Shown: positions 1 to 8,869 of the stretch, one piece after another
How positions within the stretch are numbered: the stretch's first letter is position 1
Layout: each line of letters starts with the position of its first letter
Origin: Nocardia aurantiaca
GTDB taxonomy: Bacteria > Actinomycetota > Actinomycetes > Mycobacteriales > Mycobacteriaceae
Length of the DNA stretch: 64,000 bases
Assembly (NCBI RefSeq): GCF_009708175.1
Contig: NZ_WMBB01000022.1
Coordinates: 1-64,000, forward strand
Reading direction: 5' to 3'
Program-made: the position numbers and the translations under genes
Notes under the pieces: model-generated
Databases searched by the model: none
The model's input: only the letters and a program-made list of their open reading frames with translations
What the model was told of the DNA's origin: nothing

Positions 1-310
1 ACCCTGCTAGCTCGGTTCTTCACTCCTCCGCTCAGTCGCTACGCTCCCTCACTCCCTCGCTGCAGAACCGAGCCGGGCCGCGAACCGCATCCAATTGCCT
101 CCGCTCCGCTCCGGCCGTCCGCGACCCTGCTAGCTCGGTTCTTCACTCCTCCGCTCAGTCGCTACGCTCCCTCACTCCCTCGCTGCAGAACCGAGCCGGG
201 CCGCGAACCGCATCCAATTGCCTCCGCTCCGCTCCGGCCGTCCGCGACCCCGCTAGCTCGGTTCTTCACTCCTCCGCTCAGTCGCCACGCTCCCTCACTG
301 CAGGACCGAG
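1..310. repeat. 123-bp tandem array (2.5 copies) upstream of glgC
   Basis: The segment is a head-to-tail array. The unit beginning ACCCTGCTAG at 1 recurs at 124 and, with one change, at 247, so the period is 123 bp; the third copy breaks off near 310. Each unit carries an inverted repeat CTCGGTTCT / AGAACCGAG (11-19 and 64-72 in unit 1), which could fold into a long-loop hairpin. It is rich in CCGCTCCGCTCC-like runs, a composition shared with the other dispersed repeats here. No convincing coding frame with a ribosome site is seen, and the array may extend to the left of the window. Confidence 0.9.
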
Positions 311-423
311 CCAGGCCGGGAAGTGTGGGACGCGTCCATCCCAAGGGGTTCCACCTGATGCTCGCACGGGTCCAACGTAGACGTTTACCGGGGAGCCGAC
401 CATTCCCCGAGCGCGTGCCCACC

Positions 424-533
424 GGGTTCGCGGCCGTCTCGATTCTGGACCGACCGAGCGGGGTGCGAAGCGGAGGAGGGAAGAATCGAGACCTCGAGGC
501 CGCGAACCCACCCCGAAGCGAAGCGGAGGGGTT
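424..533. repeat. Family A dispersed inverted repeat before glgC
   Basis: Two long arms face each other: 424-446 (GGGTTCGCGGCC followed by CTCGATTCT) and 482-509 (AGAATCGAG followed by GGCCGCGAACCC). They are followed by CCGAAGCGAAGCGGAGG (510-526). The same arms and the GAAGCGGAGG tail recur at 19.7-20.1 kb and, degenerate, at 12.9 kb and 45.6 kb. The element lies about 60 bp before the glgC start, so it is probably part of the transcribed leader or promoter region. I see no coding evidence in 311-592. Confidence 0.8.
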
Positions 534-592
534 ATCGAACACAGCACATGCTGGACATTCGGTGTTGGGGCACAACCGGTAGTTTCAGGAGT

Positions 593-1807
593 GTGAGGAG
601 CCAGCCGCACGTACTCGGGATCGTGCTCGCCGGTGGCGAGGGCAAGCGACTCTTTCCGCTCACCAAGGACCGCGCCAAGCCCGCGGTTCCCTTCGGTGGC
701 GCGTACCGGCTCATCGACTTCGTGCTGTCGAATCTGGTGAATGCGGGTTACCTGCGCATTTGCGTGCTGACGCAGTACAAGTCGCATTCGCTGGACCGGC
801 ATATCTCCCAGACCTGGCGGCTGTCGGGCTTCGGCGGGGAGTACATCACCCCGGTGCCCGCGCAGCAGCGGCTGGGCCCGCGCTGGTATACCGGCAGCGC
901 GGACGCGATCATGCAGTCGCTGAACCTGATCTACGACGAGGACCCGGAGTACATCGTGGTCTTCGGCGCGGACCACGTGTACCGGATGGATCCCGAGCAG
1001 ATGGTGCAGGCGCACATCGACTCCGGCGCGGGCGTGACGGTGGCGGGCGTCCGGGTGCCGCGCAGCACGGCGAGCGCCTTCGGCTGCATCGATTCCGATG
1101 AATCCGGCCGCATCATCGGCTTTCTGGAGAAGCCGGTGCACCCGCCGGGTACCCCGGACGATCCGAACGTCACTTTCGCCTCCATGGGCAACTATGTGTT
1201 CAGCACCAAGGTGCTGGTGGACGCCATTCGCGCCGACGCCGACGACAACGACTCCGACCACGATATGGGCGGCGACATCATTCCGGGCCTGGTGCGGACG
1301 GGCGTGGCCGCGGTCTATGACTTCTCCACCAATGTGGTGCCGGGCGCGACCGAGCGCAGCCGCGGCTACTGGCGTGATGTCGGGACCATCGACGCCTTCT
1401 ACGAGGCGCACATGGATCTGGTGTCGGTGGACCCGGTCTTCGATCTCTACAACCGGCACTGGCCGATTCGCGGCGCGGCCGAGAATCTGCCGCCCGCCAA
1501 GTTCGGCCGCGGCGGGCTGGCCCAGGAGTCGATCGTGGGCGCGGGCAGCATTCTGTCGGCGGCGACCGTGCGCAACTCGGTGTTGTTCTCGAATGTGCTC
1601 GTGGAGGATGGCGCGACGGTGGAGGGCAGTGTGCTCATGCCGGGCACCCGCATCGGCCGGGGCGCGGTGGTGCGGCACGCCATCCTGGACAAGAACGTGG
1701 TGGTGTCGGCGGGCGAGATCATCGGCGTGGATCGGGAGCGGGATCGGGAGCGTTTCGCGGTCAGCAATGGCGGGGTGGTGACCGTCGGCAAGGGCATCTG
1801 GGTCTGA
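593..1807 (+). CDS. glgC: Glucose-1-phosphate adenylyltransferase (ADP-glucose pyrophosphorylase)
   Basis: It makes ADP-glucose from ATP and glucose-1-phosphate for glycogen and related alpha-glucans, and in mycobacteria also feeds maltose-1-phosphate and polymethylated polysaccharide routes. The 404-residue protein has the N-terminal nucleotidyltransferase signature GGEGKRLFPLT (about 14-24), the AKPAVPFGG segment and the YTGSADAI motif. A C-terminal left-handed beta-helix follows (GAGSILSAATVRNSV onward). The open frame begins at an ATG at 548, but I prefer the GTG at 593. From there the protein reads MRSQPHVLGIVLAGGEG, matching the short N-terminus of mycobacterial GlgC. The Shine-Dalgarno-like AGGAG just before it is close, so the start is not certain. 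Confidence 0.95.
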   Translation: MRSQPHVLGIVLAGGEGKRLFPLTKDRAKPAVPFGGAYRLIDFVLSNLVNAGYLRICVLTQYKSHSLDRHISQTWRLSGFGGEYITPVPAQQRLGPRWYTGSADAIMQSLNLIYDEDPEYIVVFGADHVYRMDPEQMVQAHIDSGAGVTVAGVRVPRSTASAFGCIDSDESGRIIGFLEKPVHPPGTPDDPNVTFASMGNYVFSTKVLVDAIRADADDNDSDHDMGGDIIPGLVRTGVAAVYDFSTNVVPGATERSRGYWRDVGTIDAFYEAHMDLVSVDPVFDLYNRHWPIRGAAENLPPAKFGRGGLAQESIVGAGSILSAATVRNSVLFSNVLVEDGATVEGSVLMPGTRIGRGAVVRHAILDKNVVVSAGEIIGVDRERDRERFAVSNGGVVTVGKGIWV

Positions 1808-1935
1808 CCAGCTGGCATTTCAATCCGTCCTGCCGTCCGGGGCGAGGCGGATAAGAGTGGACAGTCGGCCGATTCTGGTCCGAAAATCTCTGCATTAGGA
1901 GCGCCGCCGCCGACGGCCGCGCGGGAGGGATCACC

Positions 1936-3120
1936 ATGGGCCGTCCGGCACGTGTCGTCACCGCCATCACCTGCCTCGCCTTGACCGCGTTACTGGCCGG
2001 ATGCGGCAAGTCCGGCATCGCGATTCCCGGTGAACTCGATGTCCGCACCCTGGACACCGGGTCCTATCCGGTGAACCGCTACACCTACGACCGCAACAAC
2101 GGCGGCAAGGGCGACACCCTCGAGGGCATCCGCATGGCCGCGGCTGTCGCGCCGGCGGTGAAGATCGATTCCAAACTGAACATCGGCCGCGGCGGCGTGG
2201 TGCTGTCCACGGTCGACGATGTGGTGAATGTCAGCCACCTGTCCACCGCGGTCAAGAGCGTGCTGACGAACCGGGGCTTCATGGCCGGCTTCGCGGCCAG
2301 CGGATCGGACCGGGAGGACATCGGCGACAATCCGGATCCGAACGGCACCACCATCACCACCCGCGTGCTGCGCTTCCCGTCCGCCGACAGCGCCAAGCTG
2401 GCCGCCCGCGAACTCGAGGACGCCGATTTCAATGTGGCGCTGAACGTGAACCAGAAGCTCACCCTGCCGGACTATCCGGACGCCTACGCGCACTGGCGGC
2501 CGGGTGTGCCGAACATCGGGGTGACCATGGCGCGCAAGGACTTCGTGATCTCGCTGTTCGTCCTGCGCCCCAGCGCGGACCAGAAGGATCTGCTGTCCTG
2601 GGCCAAGAAGACCCTGGATGCCGAAGCGCCGACGCTGGACGCGTTCTCGGCGACCCCGAACGACCAGGTCTCGCAACTGCCGGTGGATCCCGATCGACTG
2701 CTGGCCCGCACCCTGGTGGCCGACCGCGACAAGAAGACCGTCGACCCGGACAATTTCGCGGTATTCCCGGCCAATTGGCTCATCCTGCCTGCCGACGACA
2801 TGGGCTACTGGACCAAGCTGGTAGCGGACGCGGGCGCGGACGAGATGTCGGTCGCGGACGGTAATTTCGTGATCCGGGTGCGAGATGCCAAGGCGGGCGC
2901 GGATTTCGTGACCGGCATGACCGGCAATTTGCACGAGACGGCGACCAGCGCGCCGAACAAGGTGCCCGACGCCACCTGCGTGCACCGGAACTCGGACAAG
3001 TCCCCCAGCCGCTGCTATGTCCGCTACAAGCAGTACGTGGGCGTGGTGAACGGCACCAGCGATTCCGACGCGCAGAAGAAGGCGGCGGCGCAGTACGCGC
3101 TGCTGGCCAACAGCCTGTAG
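1936..3120 (+). CDS. DUF7373-type lipoprotein, first of a tandem pair
   Basis: A 394-residue exported lipoprotein of unknown function. The N-terminus has a short basic stretch, a hydrophobic core and the lipobox L-L-A-G-C with Cys23 as the lipidation site, so the mature protein should sit on the outer face of the cytoplasmic membrane. The rest is a long soluble domain rich in Asp, Lys and Ala with no catalytic motif I recognise. It ends in two late Cys residues that could form a disulfide, then the tail AQYALLANSL. GGGAGG lies just before the ATG. It is followed 61 bp later by a clear paralogue with the same closing sequence. I assign the family from resemblance to Nocardia lipoproteins named DUF7373; no function is known to me. 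Confidence 0.85.
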   Translation: MGRPARVVTAITCLALTALLAGCGKSGIAIPGELDVRTLDTGSYPVNRYTYDRNNGGKGDTLEGIRMAAAVAPAVKIDSKLNIGRGGVVLSTVDDVVNVSHLSTAVKSVLTNRGFMAGFAASGSDREDIGDNPDPNGTTITTRVLRFPSADSAKLAARELEDADFNVALNVNQKLTLPDYPDAYAHWRPGVPNIGVTMARKDFVISLFVLRPSADQKDLLSWAKKTLDAEAPTLDAFSATPNDQVSQLPVDPDRLLARTLVADRDKKTVDPDNFAVFPANWLILPADDMGYWTKLVADAGADEMSVADGNFVIRVRDAKAGADFVTGMTGNLHETATSAPNKVPDATCVHRNSDKSPSRCYVRYKQYVGVVNGTSDSDAQKKAAAQYALLANSL

Positions 3121-3181
3121 CGCGAAACCTGCGCGGGGGCGCCGGTCCGGTCCGATAATCGATGGGGTGGGAGGAAGCACC

Positions 3182-4393
3182 ATGGACCGAAGTGCCAGGG
3201 GCGCAACGATTGTCGTCTCGATCTGTCTGGCGCTGACCGGGCTGCTGACGGGATGTGCGCAGTCCGGTCATCCGCTCGCGGGTGAAATGGATGTCCGCAC
3301 CCTGGATGTGGGCGGCAATGCGGTGGACCGCTTCCACTACGACACCGCCGCCAATGGCCACGGCGATGTGCTGGAGGGCATTCGGATGGCGGCGGCCGTG
3401 GTGCCGACCATGAAGATCGATCAGAGCCTGAATGTCGGCCGCGGCAGCTTCGTGCACACCAAGATCGCGGATCTGGTCAAGTACGACGGGTTGCCGGACG
3501 TGGCCAAGCCGATCCTCGAGCGGCGCGGTTTCATCGTCGATTACGCGACCAGTGGGTCGGACCGCCCCGATCCGAAGGGCAGCGACCACGCCGATCCGAA
3601 CGCCAATGCGGTGACCATGGTCCTCATGCGCTTCCCGACCGCGGACAATGCCAAACTCGCCGCCCGCGAGATGGAGGACGCCGATTTCGCGGTGGCGTTG
3701 CAGCAGAACGTGAAGCTGACCGTCGCCGAGTATCCCGACGCGCTGGCCCACTATCGGCCGGGCGTGAACAATGTCGGCGTGCGCATGGCGCGCAAGGACT
3801 TCGTGCTCTCCATTTTCGCCAGCCGCCCCAGCGCCGATCAGCGCGATCTGCTGAGCCTGGTGAAGCGCACCCTGGATGCCGAGGTCCCCGCCATCGACGC
3901 CTTCCAGGAGACCCCGGCCGACAAGCTGGACACCCTGCAGCCGGACCCCGACAACCTGCTGGCCCGGGTGCTCGCCGACAAGCGCGACGCGGGTCGCGCC
4001 CCGGACCCCGACACCTTCGCGGTGTGGAACACGAACTGGAACATCGACTCGGCGCTGGATCAGGCCGCCCGCAAGGCGCTGCTGGAGAAGACCGGCACGG
4101 ACGCTTTCGGTTTCGTCGACGACAACGAGATCTTCCGGGTGCGAGATGCGGCGGCGGGCGAGGATCTGGTGAACGGGCTCGTCACCGTGCTGGGCAGCGG
4201 CTTCGCCACCGACTCGGCACCGGACAAGGTGCCCGGCACCCGGTGCGGGCACTGGACCGATTCCAGCGCCGATGACGCCTACCGCTGCTGGGTCGGCTAC
4301 CGCCGCTATGTCGCGGTGGTGTTCGCGCCGAATCTGGCGACAGTGCAGCGCAAGGCGACGGCGCAGTACGCGCTGCTGGCCAACAGCCTGTAG
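3182..4393 (+). CDS. DUF7373-type lipoprotein, second of a tandem pair
   Basis: A 403-residue paralogue of the preceding gene, alignable from the lipobox (L-L-T-G-C, Cys25) to the identical C-terminal tail AQYALLANSL. Shared landmarks include GEMDVRTLDVG / GELDVRTLDTG, EGIRMAAAV and VRMARKDFVLS / VTMARKDFVIS. I chose the ATG at 3182 because GGGAGGAAGCACC precedes it directly; an in-frame ATG at 3167 lacks this. Same strand and short spacing make a common transcript likely. A tandem duplication with moderate divergence is the simplest explanation. The role is unknown; an envelope location is inferred from the lipobox. Confidence 0.85.
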   Translation: MDRSARGATIVVSICLALTGLLTGCAQSGHPLAGEMDVRTLDVGGNAVDRFHYDTAANGHGDVLEGIRMAAAVVPTMKIDQSLNVGRGSFVHTKIADLVKYDGLPDVAKPILERRGFIVDYATSGSDRPDPKGSDHADPNANAVTMVLMRFPTADNAKLAAREMEDADFAVALQQNVKLTVAEYPDALAHYRPGVNNVGVRMARKDFVLSIFASRPSADQRDLLSLVKRTLDAEVPAIDAFQETPADKLDTLQPDPDNLLARVLADKRDAGRAPDPDTFAVWNTNWNIDSALDQAARKALLEKTGTDAFGFVDDNEIFRVRDAAAGEDLVNGLVTVLGSGFATDSAPDKVPGTRCGHWTDSSADDAYRCWVGYRRYVAVVFAPNLATVQRKATAQYALLANSL

Positions 4394-4411
4394 CGATTCC
4401 GGTGCGGCGCT

Positions 4412-4882
4412 TCAGAATCGGAGGAGGTCGGCGTCCAGCAGCCGCCACGCGGCCGGTCGCGATGCCGGGCGGTGCGCCCGCTCGGCGTCCGGCGACTCGG
4501 TGTCGGGGCAGCGGTGACAGTCGGCTTCCACGATCGCGCGGTCGCTCTCCTGAACGGTGGGCGCGCCGCGCGAGACCGGATGCCCGGTGCGGGTGAGCCC
4601 GCTGCGCGGCGAGCTGTCGTCACGGAACCAGTAGTCGCGGAAACCGAAGGGCTGCAAGAGCGCTCGCAGGAAGGCCGGCCCGTCCGCGGGCAGCACGGCG
4701 CGGTTCTCGCCGAGGATGTCGACGCCCTGGTGGTACCAGACGCGTGCGACCAGGCCCTCGATCGGGTCCACCGCCCGGAAGGTGGCGCGACCGTCCGCGG
4801 CCAACCGGAATTCGGCGATGCGCCGCCACTGCCCGGCCACGCGGAAGTACAAACCGACCACGGCCGGGATCCGCTGCCCCAT
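4412..4882 (-). CDS. Hypothetical protein, 156 aa
   Basis: I do not recognise this family. It is a soluble, Arg- and Asp-rich protein without signal peptide or membrane segment. Visible landmarks are an aromatic-rich opening (GLYFRVAGQWRRIAEFRLA), a central RDYWFRDDSS stretch, and a late pair of Cys residues in EADCHRCPDTE (C-x2-C). Its 3' end converges on the second lipoprotein gene with an 18-bp gap. Start at the ATG at 4882, preceded by TAGGGG. It could form a unit with the small membrane protein upstream at 4955-5173. Confidence 0.65.
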   Translation of the reverse strand: MGQRIPAVVGLYFRVAGQWRRIAEFRLAADGRATFRAVDPIEGLVARVWYHQGVDILGENRAVLPADGPAFLRALLQPFGFRDYWFRDDSSPRSGLTRTGHPVSRGAPTVQESDRAIVEADCHRCPDTESPDAERAHRPASRPAAWRLLDADLLRF

Positions 4883-4954
4883 GGGAACCCCTACTCGTCG
4901 AACTATTCCCGTGGAGTATCCGCGAATACGGTCCGGAAACCTCTACCCGACCGT

Positions 4955-5173
4955 TCAGTTCGAATGCCCGGGAACCGGAGTGCGTGCACCGCAGAAGGGT
5001 TCGCACGCACCGGTCGTCATGGGCACGTAATGCGATGCGTGGTCGTCGAAGCGGGCTCCGCTCACCAGCAGCAGGACCAGCAGCCCCACGAAGAGGATGC
5101 CGCCGAAGAAGACCAGTGCCGGCCAGAGCCATCCCGACGGCAGGTGTACCCCGAGGGCCAGCCCCTCGAACAT
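4955..5173 (-). CDS. Small single-pass membrane protein, 72 aa
   Basis: One strong hydrophobic segment (WLWPALVFFGGILFVGLLVLL, about residues 15-35) is followed by a short hydrophilic tail with two Cys residues (ACEPFC). I chose the ATG at 5173 because AGGAGG lies at ideal distance upstream. The gene stands alone between an unknown gene and the ABC exporter operon, all on the minus strand. I do not recognise the family; a small envelope protein is the most that can be said. Confidence 0.6.
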   Translation of the reverse strand: MFEGLALGVHLPSGWLWPALVFFGGILFVGLLVLLLVSGARFDDHASHYVPMTTGACEPFCGARTPVPGHSN

Positions 5174-5330
5174 AGTCCCCACCTCCTAGCAAAAATCGAT
5201 CCCCTTCTGCTGTACCACTTTCGCCGTGACCGTATCCAGACCTCGGCACTGCCCCTGCGCCGCCCTCCCTGCCATTGCGCCACACCTGCGCCGGCAACTG
5301 AGGAGTCGCGGGTGCACTGCCGCGCGCTGA

Positions 5331-5362
5331 AACGGCCACCCCGGATGCCCGGGATGGCCGTT
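5331..5362 (-). terminator. Hairpin after the ABC exporter operon
   Basis: An imperfect but strong stem-loop lies 17 bp past the permease stop codon. AACGGCCACCCCGG (5331-5344) faces CCCGGGATGGCCGTT (5348-5362). No long U tract follows, as is common for actinobacterial terminators. Confidence 0.55.
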
Positions 5363-5378
5363 CACGGGGCGGCCGCCG

Positions 5379-7040
5379 TCAGGCCGAACGCAGATCCCGA
5401 CGGCGGAAGGCCATGAGCCCCAGCGTGATCAGGCCCACGTCCACCAGCAGCAGGATCACGATAGGGGTCGCGGTGAACGCCTCACCCGGCATCTTCGGCG
5501 CGTGCTCGAAGGGATTCAGGTCGCGGAACCACTGGGGCGCCCCGGCCAGCGAACCCAGCAGGAAGACCGCGATGGCGGCGGTCAGCAGGCCCCAGGCCAC
5601 GGTGCTCCAGCGCGGCAGCAGCCCGAACAGCGCCACGGTGATGGCGGCGAAGGTCCACACCGCGGGCACCTGCACCAGCGCGGCTCCCAGGGTCTCCCCC
5701 AGTTTGCCGCCGACGTCACCGGCGGTGCGGCCGTAGATCAGTCCGGCCAGCACGCCCGACACCAGGAGTGCCAGCAGGGGGCCGAACAGCCCATAGACCA
5801 GATGCGAAGCCAGCCAGCGGGTTCGGGACACCGCGCCGGTGAGAACGGTCTCCGCGTGCGCGGTGCTCTCCTCGGCGTGCAGGCGCAGCGTCGCCGACAC
5901 CGCGTACGCGGCCGCGCCCACCGCGACCATGGTGAAGGCGTAGCTGATCAGCGCCTTCTCCAGCGAATCCGAGCCGCCCATGCGGGTGATCAGATCCTTG
6001 ATCGTCTGGCTGGTCCCCAGCTCGTCGCCGATGCCGTGCACCACGCTGCCGATGAGCAGCCCGTACAGGCCCAGCCCCACGGTCCAGGCCAACAGCGTGC
6101 CGCGCTGCAACCGCCACGCCAGTCCGAACGGGCCGCTCAGCGTCTCCCCGGCCGCGGCGGCACCCGGTCGTTCCGCGATCAGGCCCGCGCCGATATCCCG
6201 ATGCGCCAGCAGGTAATACGCGATCACGGTCAGCACCATCGTGGTGGCCAGGTGCAGCAGCAGGATCGCGAAGTGGTCGTCCGCGAACGGCCGCACCTGC
6301 AGCGACCAGCCCTGCGGCGCCATCCAGGTGAACGGGCTGGTGGGTCCGTCGCCGGCGCGCGCGTCACCGATGGCCCGCAGCGTGTAGGTGACGCCGAGCA
6401 CCGCGAAGGCGACGCCGCGCGCCACCCGGGCGCTGGCCGACAGCTGCGCGGTGACCGCCGCGACCGAGGCGAACACCATGCCGGACCCGGCCAGCGCCAG
6501 CCCGAAGGCCAGCGATCCCGAGCGCGGCACCGAAGTGGCCGCGAGACTGAGGAATCCGATGAGCCCGGTGGCCAGTGCCGCGCCGTAGGTCATGATCAGC
6601 ACCGCGGTGAGTTCCGCGAACCGGCCGACCCGGGTGGCGGCCAGCAGTTCGGCGCGGCCGGTCTCCTCGTCGGCGCGGGTGTGCCGGATGACGGTGAGGA
6701 TGGTGGCGATGCCGACGAGGGTGTAGAACATCCCCGCTTTCCAGATGCCGACGGCGCCCAGGCTGGTGGGGTTGTAGACCGGTCCGTACATGGCCAGCTG
6801 GGCCGGGCTGGCCAGGACGCTCGCCGCGAAGTGGACGAGATCCGCGGGCGTACTGTACACCTTCTCGACGCTCTTGATGTAGACGCTGCCCAGCGGCAGT
6901 GACAGCAGCAGCACCCACAGCGGCAGCACGATCCGGTCGCGCCGCAGATACAGCCGCAGCAGCCGCCCGGTGCCGGTGAAATCGACTGTGCGCACCGGTG
7001 ATTCGAGGGCCCGGGGCGCACCGGCGGTGACGGCGGTCAT
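5379..7040 (-). CDS. ABC exporter permease
   Basis: A 553-residue polytopic membrane protein with about twelve hydrophobic segments in two halves, as in permeases of the tetronasin/multidrug exporter type. The first half starts RLLRLYLRRDRIVLPLWVLLL, and the second half begins near FGLAWRLQRGTLLAWTVGLGL. Its start overlaps the stop of the upstream ATPase gene by 4 bp (ATGA), so the two are translationally coupled and should form one transporter. The ATPase-permease-TetR-O-methyltransferase-sigE order is the one in M. tuberculosis (Rv1217c-Rv1221), where the transporter is linked to drug efflux. The substrate here is not known. Confidence 0.9.
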   Translation of the reverse strand: MTAVTAGAPRALESPVRTVDFTGTGRLLRLYLRRDRIVLPLWVLLLSLPLGSVYIKSVEKVYSTPADLVHFAASVLASPAQLAMYGPVYNPTSLGAVGIWKAGMFYTLVGIATILTVIRHTRADEETGRAELLAATRVGRFAELTAVLIMTYGAALATGLIGFLSLAATSVPRSGSLAFGLALAGSGMVFASVAAVTAQLSASARVARGVAFAVLGVTYTLRAIGDARAGDGPTSPFTWMAPQGWSLQVRPFADDHFAILLLHLATTMVLTVIAYYLLAHRDIGAGLIAERPGAAAAGETLSGPFGLAWRLQRGTLLAWTVGLGLYGLLIGSVVHGIGDELGTSQTIKDLITRMGGSDSLEKALISYAFTMVAVGAAAYAVSATLRLHAEESTAHAETVLTGAVSRTRWLASHLVYGLFGPLLALLVSGVLAGLIYGRTAGDVGGKLGETLGAALVQVPAVWTFAAITVALFGLLPRWSTVAWGLLTAAIAVFLLGSLAGAPQWFRDLNPFEHAPKMPGEAFTATPIVILLLVDVGLITLGLMAFRRRDLRSA

Positions 7041-7972
7041 TTCGACACCTTCTCACGCTCATCGGCGGGCGCTCGACCGTCGAGCGAATAGTGGCGCAGG
7101 AACAGCTCTTCCAGCGTCGGCGGCTGGCTGACCAGGCTGCGCACCCCCGCGTCACCGAGCACCCGGATGAGTTCGCCCAGGTGTTCGCTGTCGACCTGGC
7201 AGTGCAGGGTACTGCCCTCGATGCTGATGTCCTCTACGCCTGGAATCCGACTGAGATCGCTCGGGCTGCCGAGCATTTCGGCGGTGATGGAGGTGCGCGA
7301 CAGGTGCCGCATCTCGGCGAGGGTGCCGGTCTCGACGGTCCGGCCCGCCCGGATGATGGTCACCCGCTGGCACAGCTTCTCCACCTCGGACAGGATGTGG
7401 CTCGACAGCAGCACCGTGGTGCCGCGCGCCACCGCCTCACCTACGCATTCGTTGAAGATCTGCTCCATGAGCGGGTCCAGGCCGGAGGTCGGCTCGTCCA
7501 GCATGAGCACGCGCGCGTTCGACGAAAACGCCGACACCAGAGCGACTTTCTGCCGGTTGCCCTTGGAGTAGGCGCGCGCCTTCTTGGTCGGATCCAGTTC
7601 GAACCGCTCGATCAGCTCGGCGCGCCGCCGCTGGTCGATGCCGCCGCGCATGCGGGCCAGCAGGTCGATGGTCTCGCCGCCGGACAGCGACGGCCACAGC
7701 GTGACATCACCGGGCACATAGGCGACATCGCGGTGCAGTTCGACCGCATCGACCCACGGATCCTGCCCGAGCACCTGGGCCTCGCCCGAGGTGCGCGACA
7801 GGATGCCCAGCAGGATGCGAATGGTCGTGGACTTCCCGGACCCGTTGGGCCCGAGAAAGCCGTGCACCTCGCCCTCGGCGACCTCGAGGTCGAGGCCGTC
7901 CAGGGCGCGCACCTGCCCGAAGTTCTTGTGCAGATCCCGGACTTCGATCACCGGGTTGGCAGGAACGTTCAT
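7037..7972 (-). CDS. ABC exporter ATP-binding protein
   Basis: A 311-residue nucleotide-binding subunit. Visible motifs are Walker A GPNGSGKST (about 40-48), a signature region YSKGNRQKVALVSAF in which the usual LSGGQ is altered to SKGNRQ, Walker B VLMLDEPTSGLDP, and an H-loop LLSSHIL. A C-terminal extension of about 90 residues resembles the regulatory end of drug-exporter ATPases. GGAG precedes the ATG. It is the first gene of the exporter pair and sits 33 bp downstream of its probable TetR regulator on the same strand. Confidence 0.93.
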   Translation of the reverse strand: MNVPANPVIEVRDLHKNFGQVRALDGLDLEVAEGEVHGFLGPNGSGKSTTIRILLGILSRTSGEAQVLGQDPWVDAVELHRDVAYVPGDVTLWPSLSGGETIDLLARMRGGIDQRRRAELIERFELDPTKKARAYSKGNRQKVALVSAFSSNARVLMLDEPTSGLDPLMEQIFNECVGEAVARGTTVLLSSHILSEVEKLCQRVTIIRAGRTVETGTLAEMRHLSRTSITAEMLGSPSDLSRIPGVEDISIEGSTLHCQVDSEHLGELIRVLGDAGVRSLVSQPPTLEELFLRHYSLDGRAPADEREKVSK

Positions 7973-8005
7973 CGAGTCTCCTCATAGGAAAACGACGTTG
8001 ATGGG

Positions 8006-8641
8006 TTATTGCTCGGCCTGTGTGGTCAGTGCGTCCAGCGCCGTGGAATCGGTGAGCAGGCCGTGGGTGTAGATCTCCAATGCGGGCAGCATCATGCGGT
8101 CGGCGTATTCGCGCAGCGCCTTGCGGAAGTCGATGGGACCGGACTGCTCGGTCGCGTAGAGCTGCAGGAACATCATCATGCCGCCGCCGTTGTTGGTGGC
8201 GACGTAACGCGCCGTGGCCCGTACGTCGCGCATCGGCTTGACGGATCCGGCCGCGACACCCGCGCGCAGGTACTGCTCGGTGTCCTCGACCATGTGCTCG
8301 AAGAAGGTCTTCATCAGCGATCCGCCCGCTTGGAAGCTGCGCATCAGATAGGCCATACCCGGGGCGAACTCCTCGATCTCGGCCAGCTGCCGCATGAGCC
8401 CGCCGGGCGAGGGGTTCTCGATGTACTCCATCTTGGCGGCCCGGATGGTGTCGCGAACCCATTCGTCGCACGCCTCCCGCAGCCCGTCCTTGGACCCGAA
8501 ATGGTGATTGACCAGCCCGGGAGAGACTCCCGCCGCGGCCGCGATGGCCCGCACGCCGACCCCGAACCCTTGCTCCCCGAACACGGTGATCGCGGCGTCG
8601 CGAATCCGCGCTCGGGTTGTCAGATCGTCGGTTGAACGCAT
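8006..8641 (-). CDS. TetR-family transcriptional regulator of the exporter
   Basis: A 211-residue one-component regulator. The N-terminal helix-turn-helix (about residues 14-50) contains the typical FGEQGFGVGVRAIAAAAGVSPGLVNHHFGSKDGL. The rest is an all-helical ligand/dimer domain. It lies directly upstream of the ATPase-permease pair on the same strand, so it probably represses its own transcript and the exporter. A palindromic operator candidate abuts its start codon (8642-8666). It corresponds in position to Rv1219c of M. tuberculosis. Confidence 0.92.
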   Translation of the reverse strand: MRSTDDLTTRARIRDAAITVFGEQGFGVGVRAIAAAAGVSPGLVNHHFGSKDGLREACDEWVRDTIRAAKMEYIENPSPGGLMRQLAEIEEFAPGMAYLMRSFQAGGSLMKTFFEHMVEDTEQYLRAGVAAGSVKPMRDVRATARYVATNNGGGMMMFLQLYATEQSGPIDFRKALREYADRMMLPALEIYTHGLLTDSTALDALTTQAEQ

Positions 8642-8666
8642 GTTTAATACTTTAAACGCGCGTTCA
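8642..8666. promoter_or_regulatory. Candidate TetR operator at the regulator's start codon
   Basis: GTTTAA-TACT-TTAAAC (8642-8657) is a perfect 6-4-6 palindrome. It overlaps a second imperfect palindrome, TTAAACGCGCGTTCA (8652-8666), of the TnAACG-CGTTnA type common for TetR proteins. The first palindrome ends at the base next to the ATG, so a bound repressor would block initiation or the very start of the transcript. Confidence 0.6.
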
Positions 8667-8869
8667 GCAGGCGGGCAAGAGCCATTCGGCTCGAGGAGTG
8701 GGGATTTACGAAATCCAGACGCCCGGGCACTTTGTCATCGGAGACTTCCGCGCGCGGAAAACTCTCCGGCCGCAGTGGTTGCGTCGCGGACTATCGACGG
8801 GCGGAACACTCCGGTGGAGGCGAAATCACCACCGGGCATTGGGTTTTCAGCCGCGCGAAGCGCGGTCGC

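Noticed and set aside
278..1678. Long minus-strand open frame antisense to glgC
   Set aside because: Its His/Arg/Gly-rich, low-diversity translation is what the complement of a high-GC gene gives; no motif, no ribosome site, and glgC on the other strand is certain.
5502..6902. 466-codon plus-strand frame antisense to the ABC permease
   Set aside because: Composition (Gln/Arg/His/Gly) is a shadow of the permease; the opposite strand has coupled, recognisable genes.
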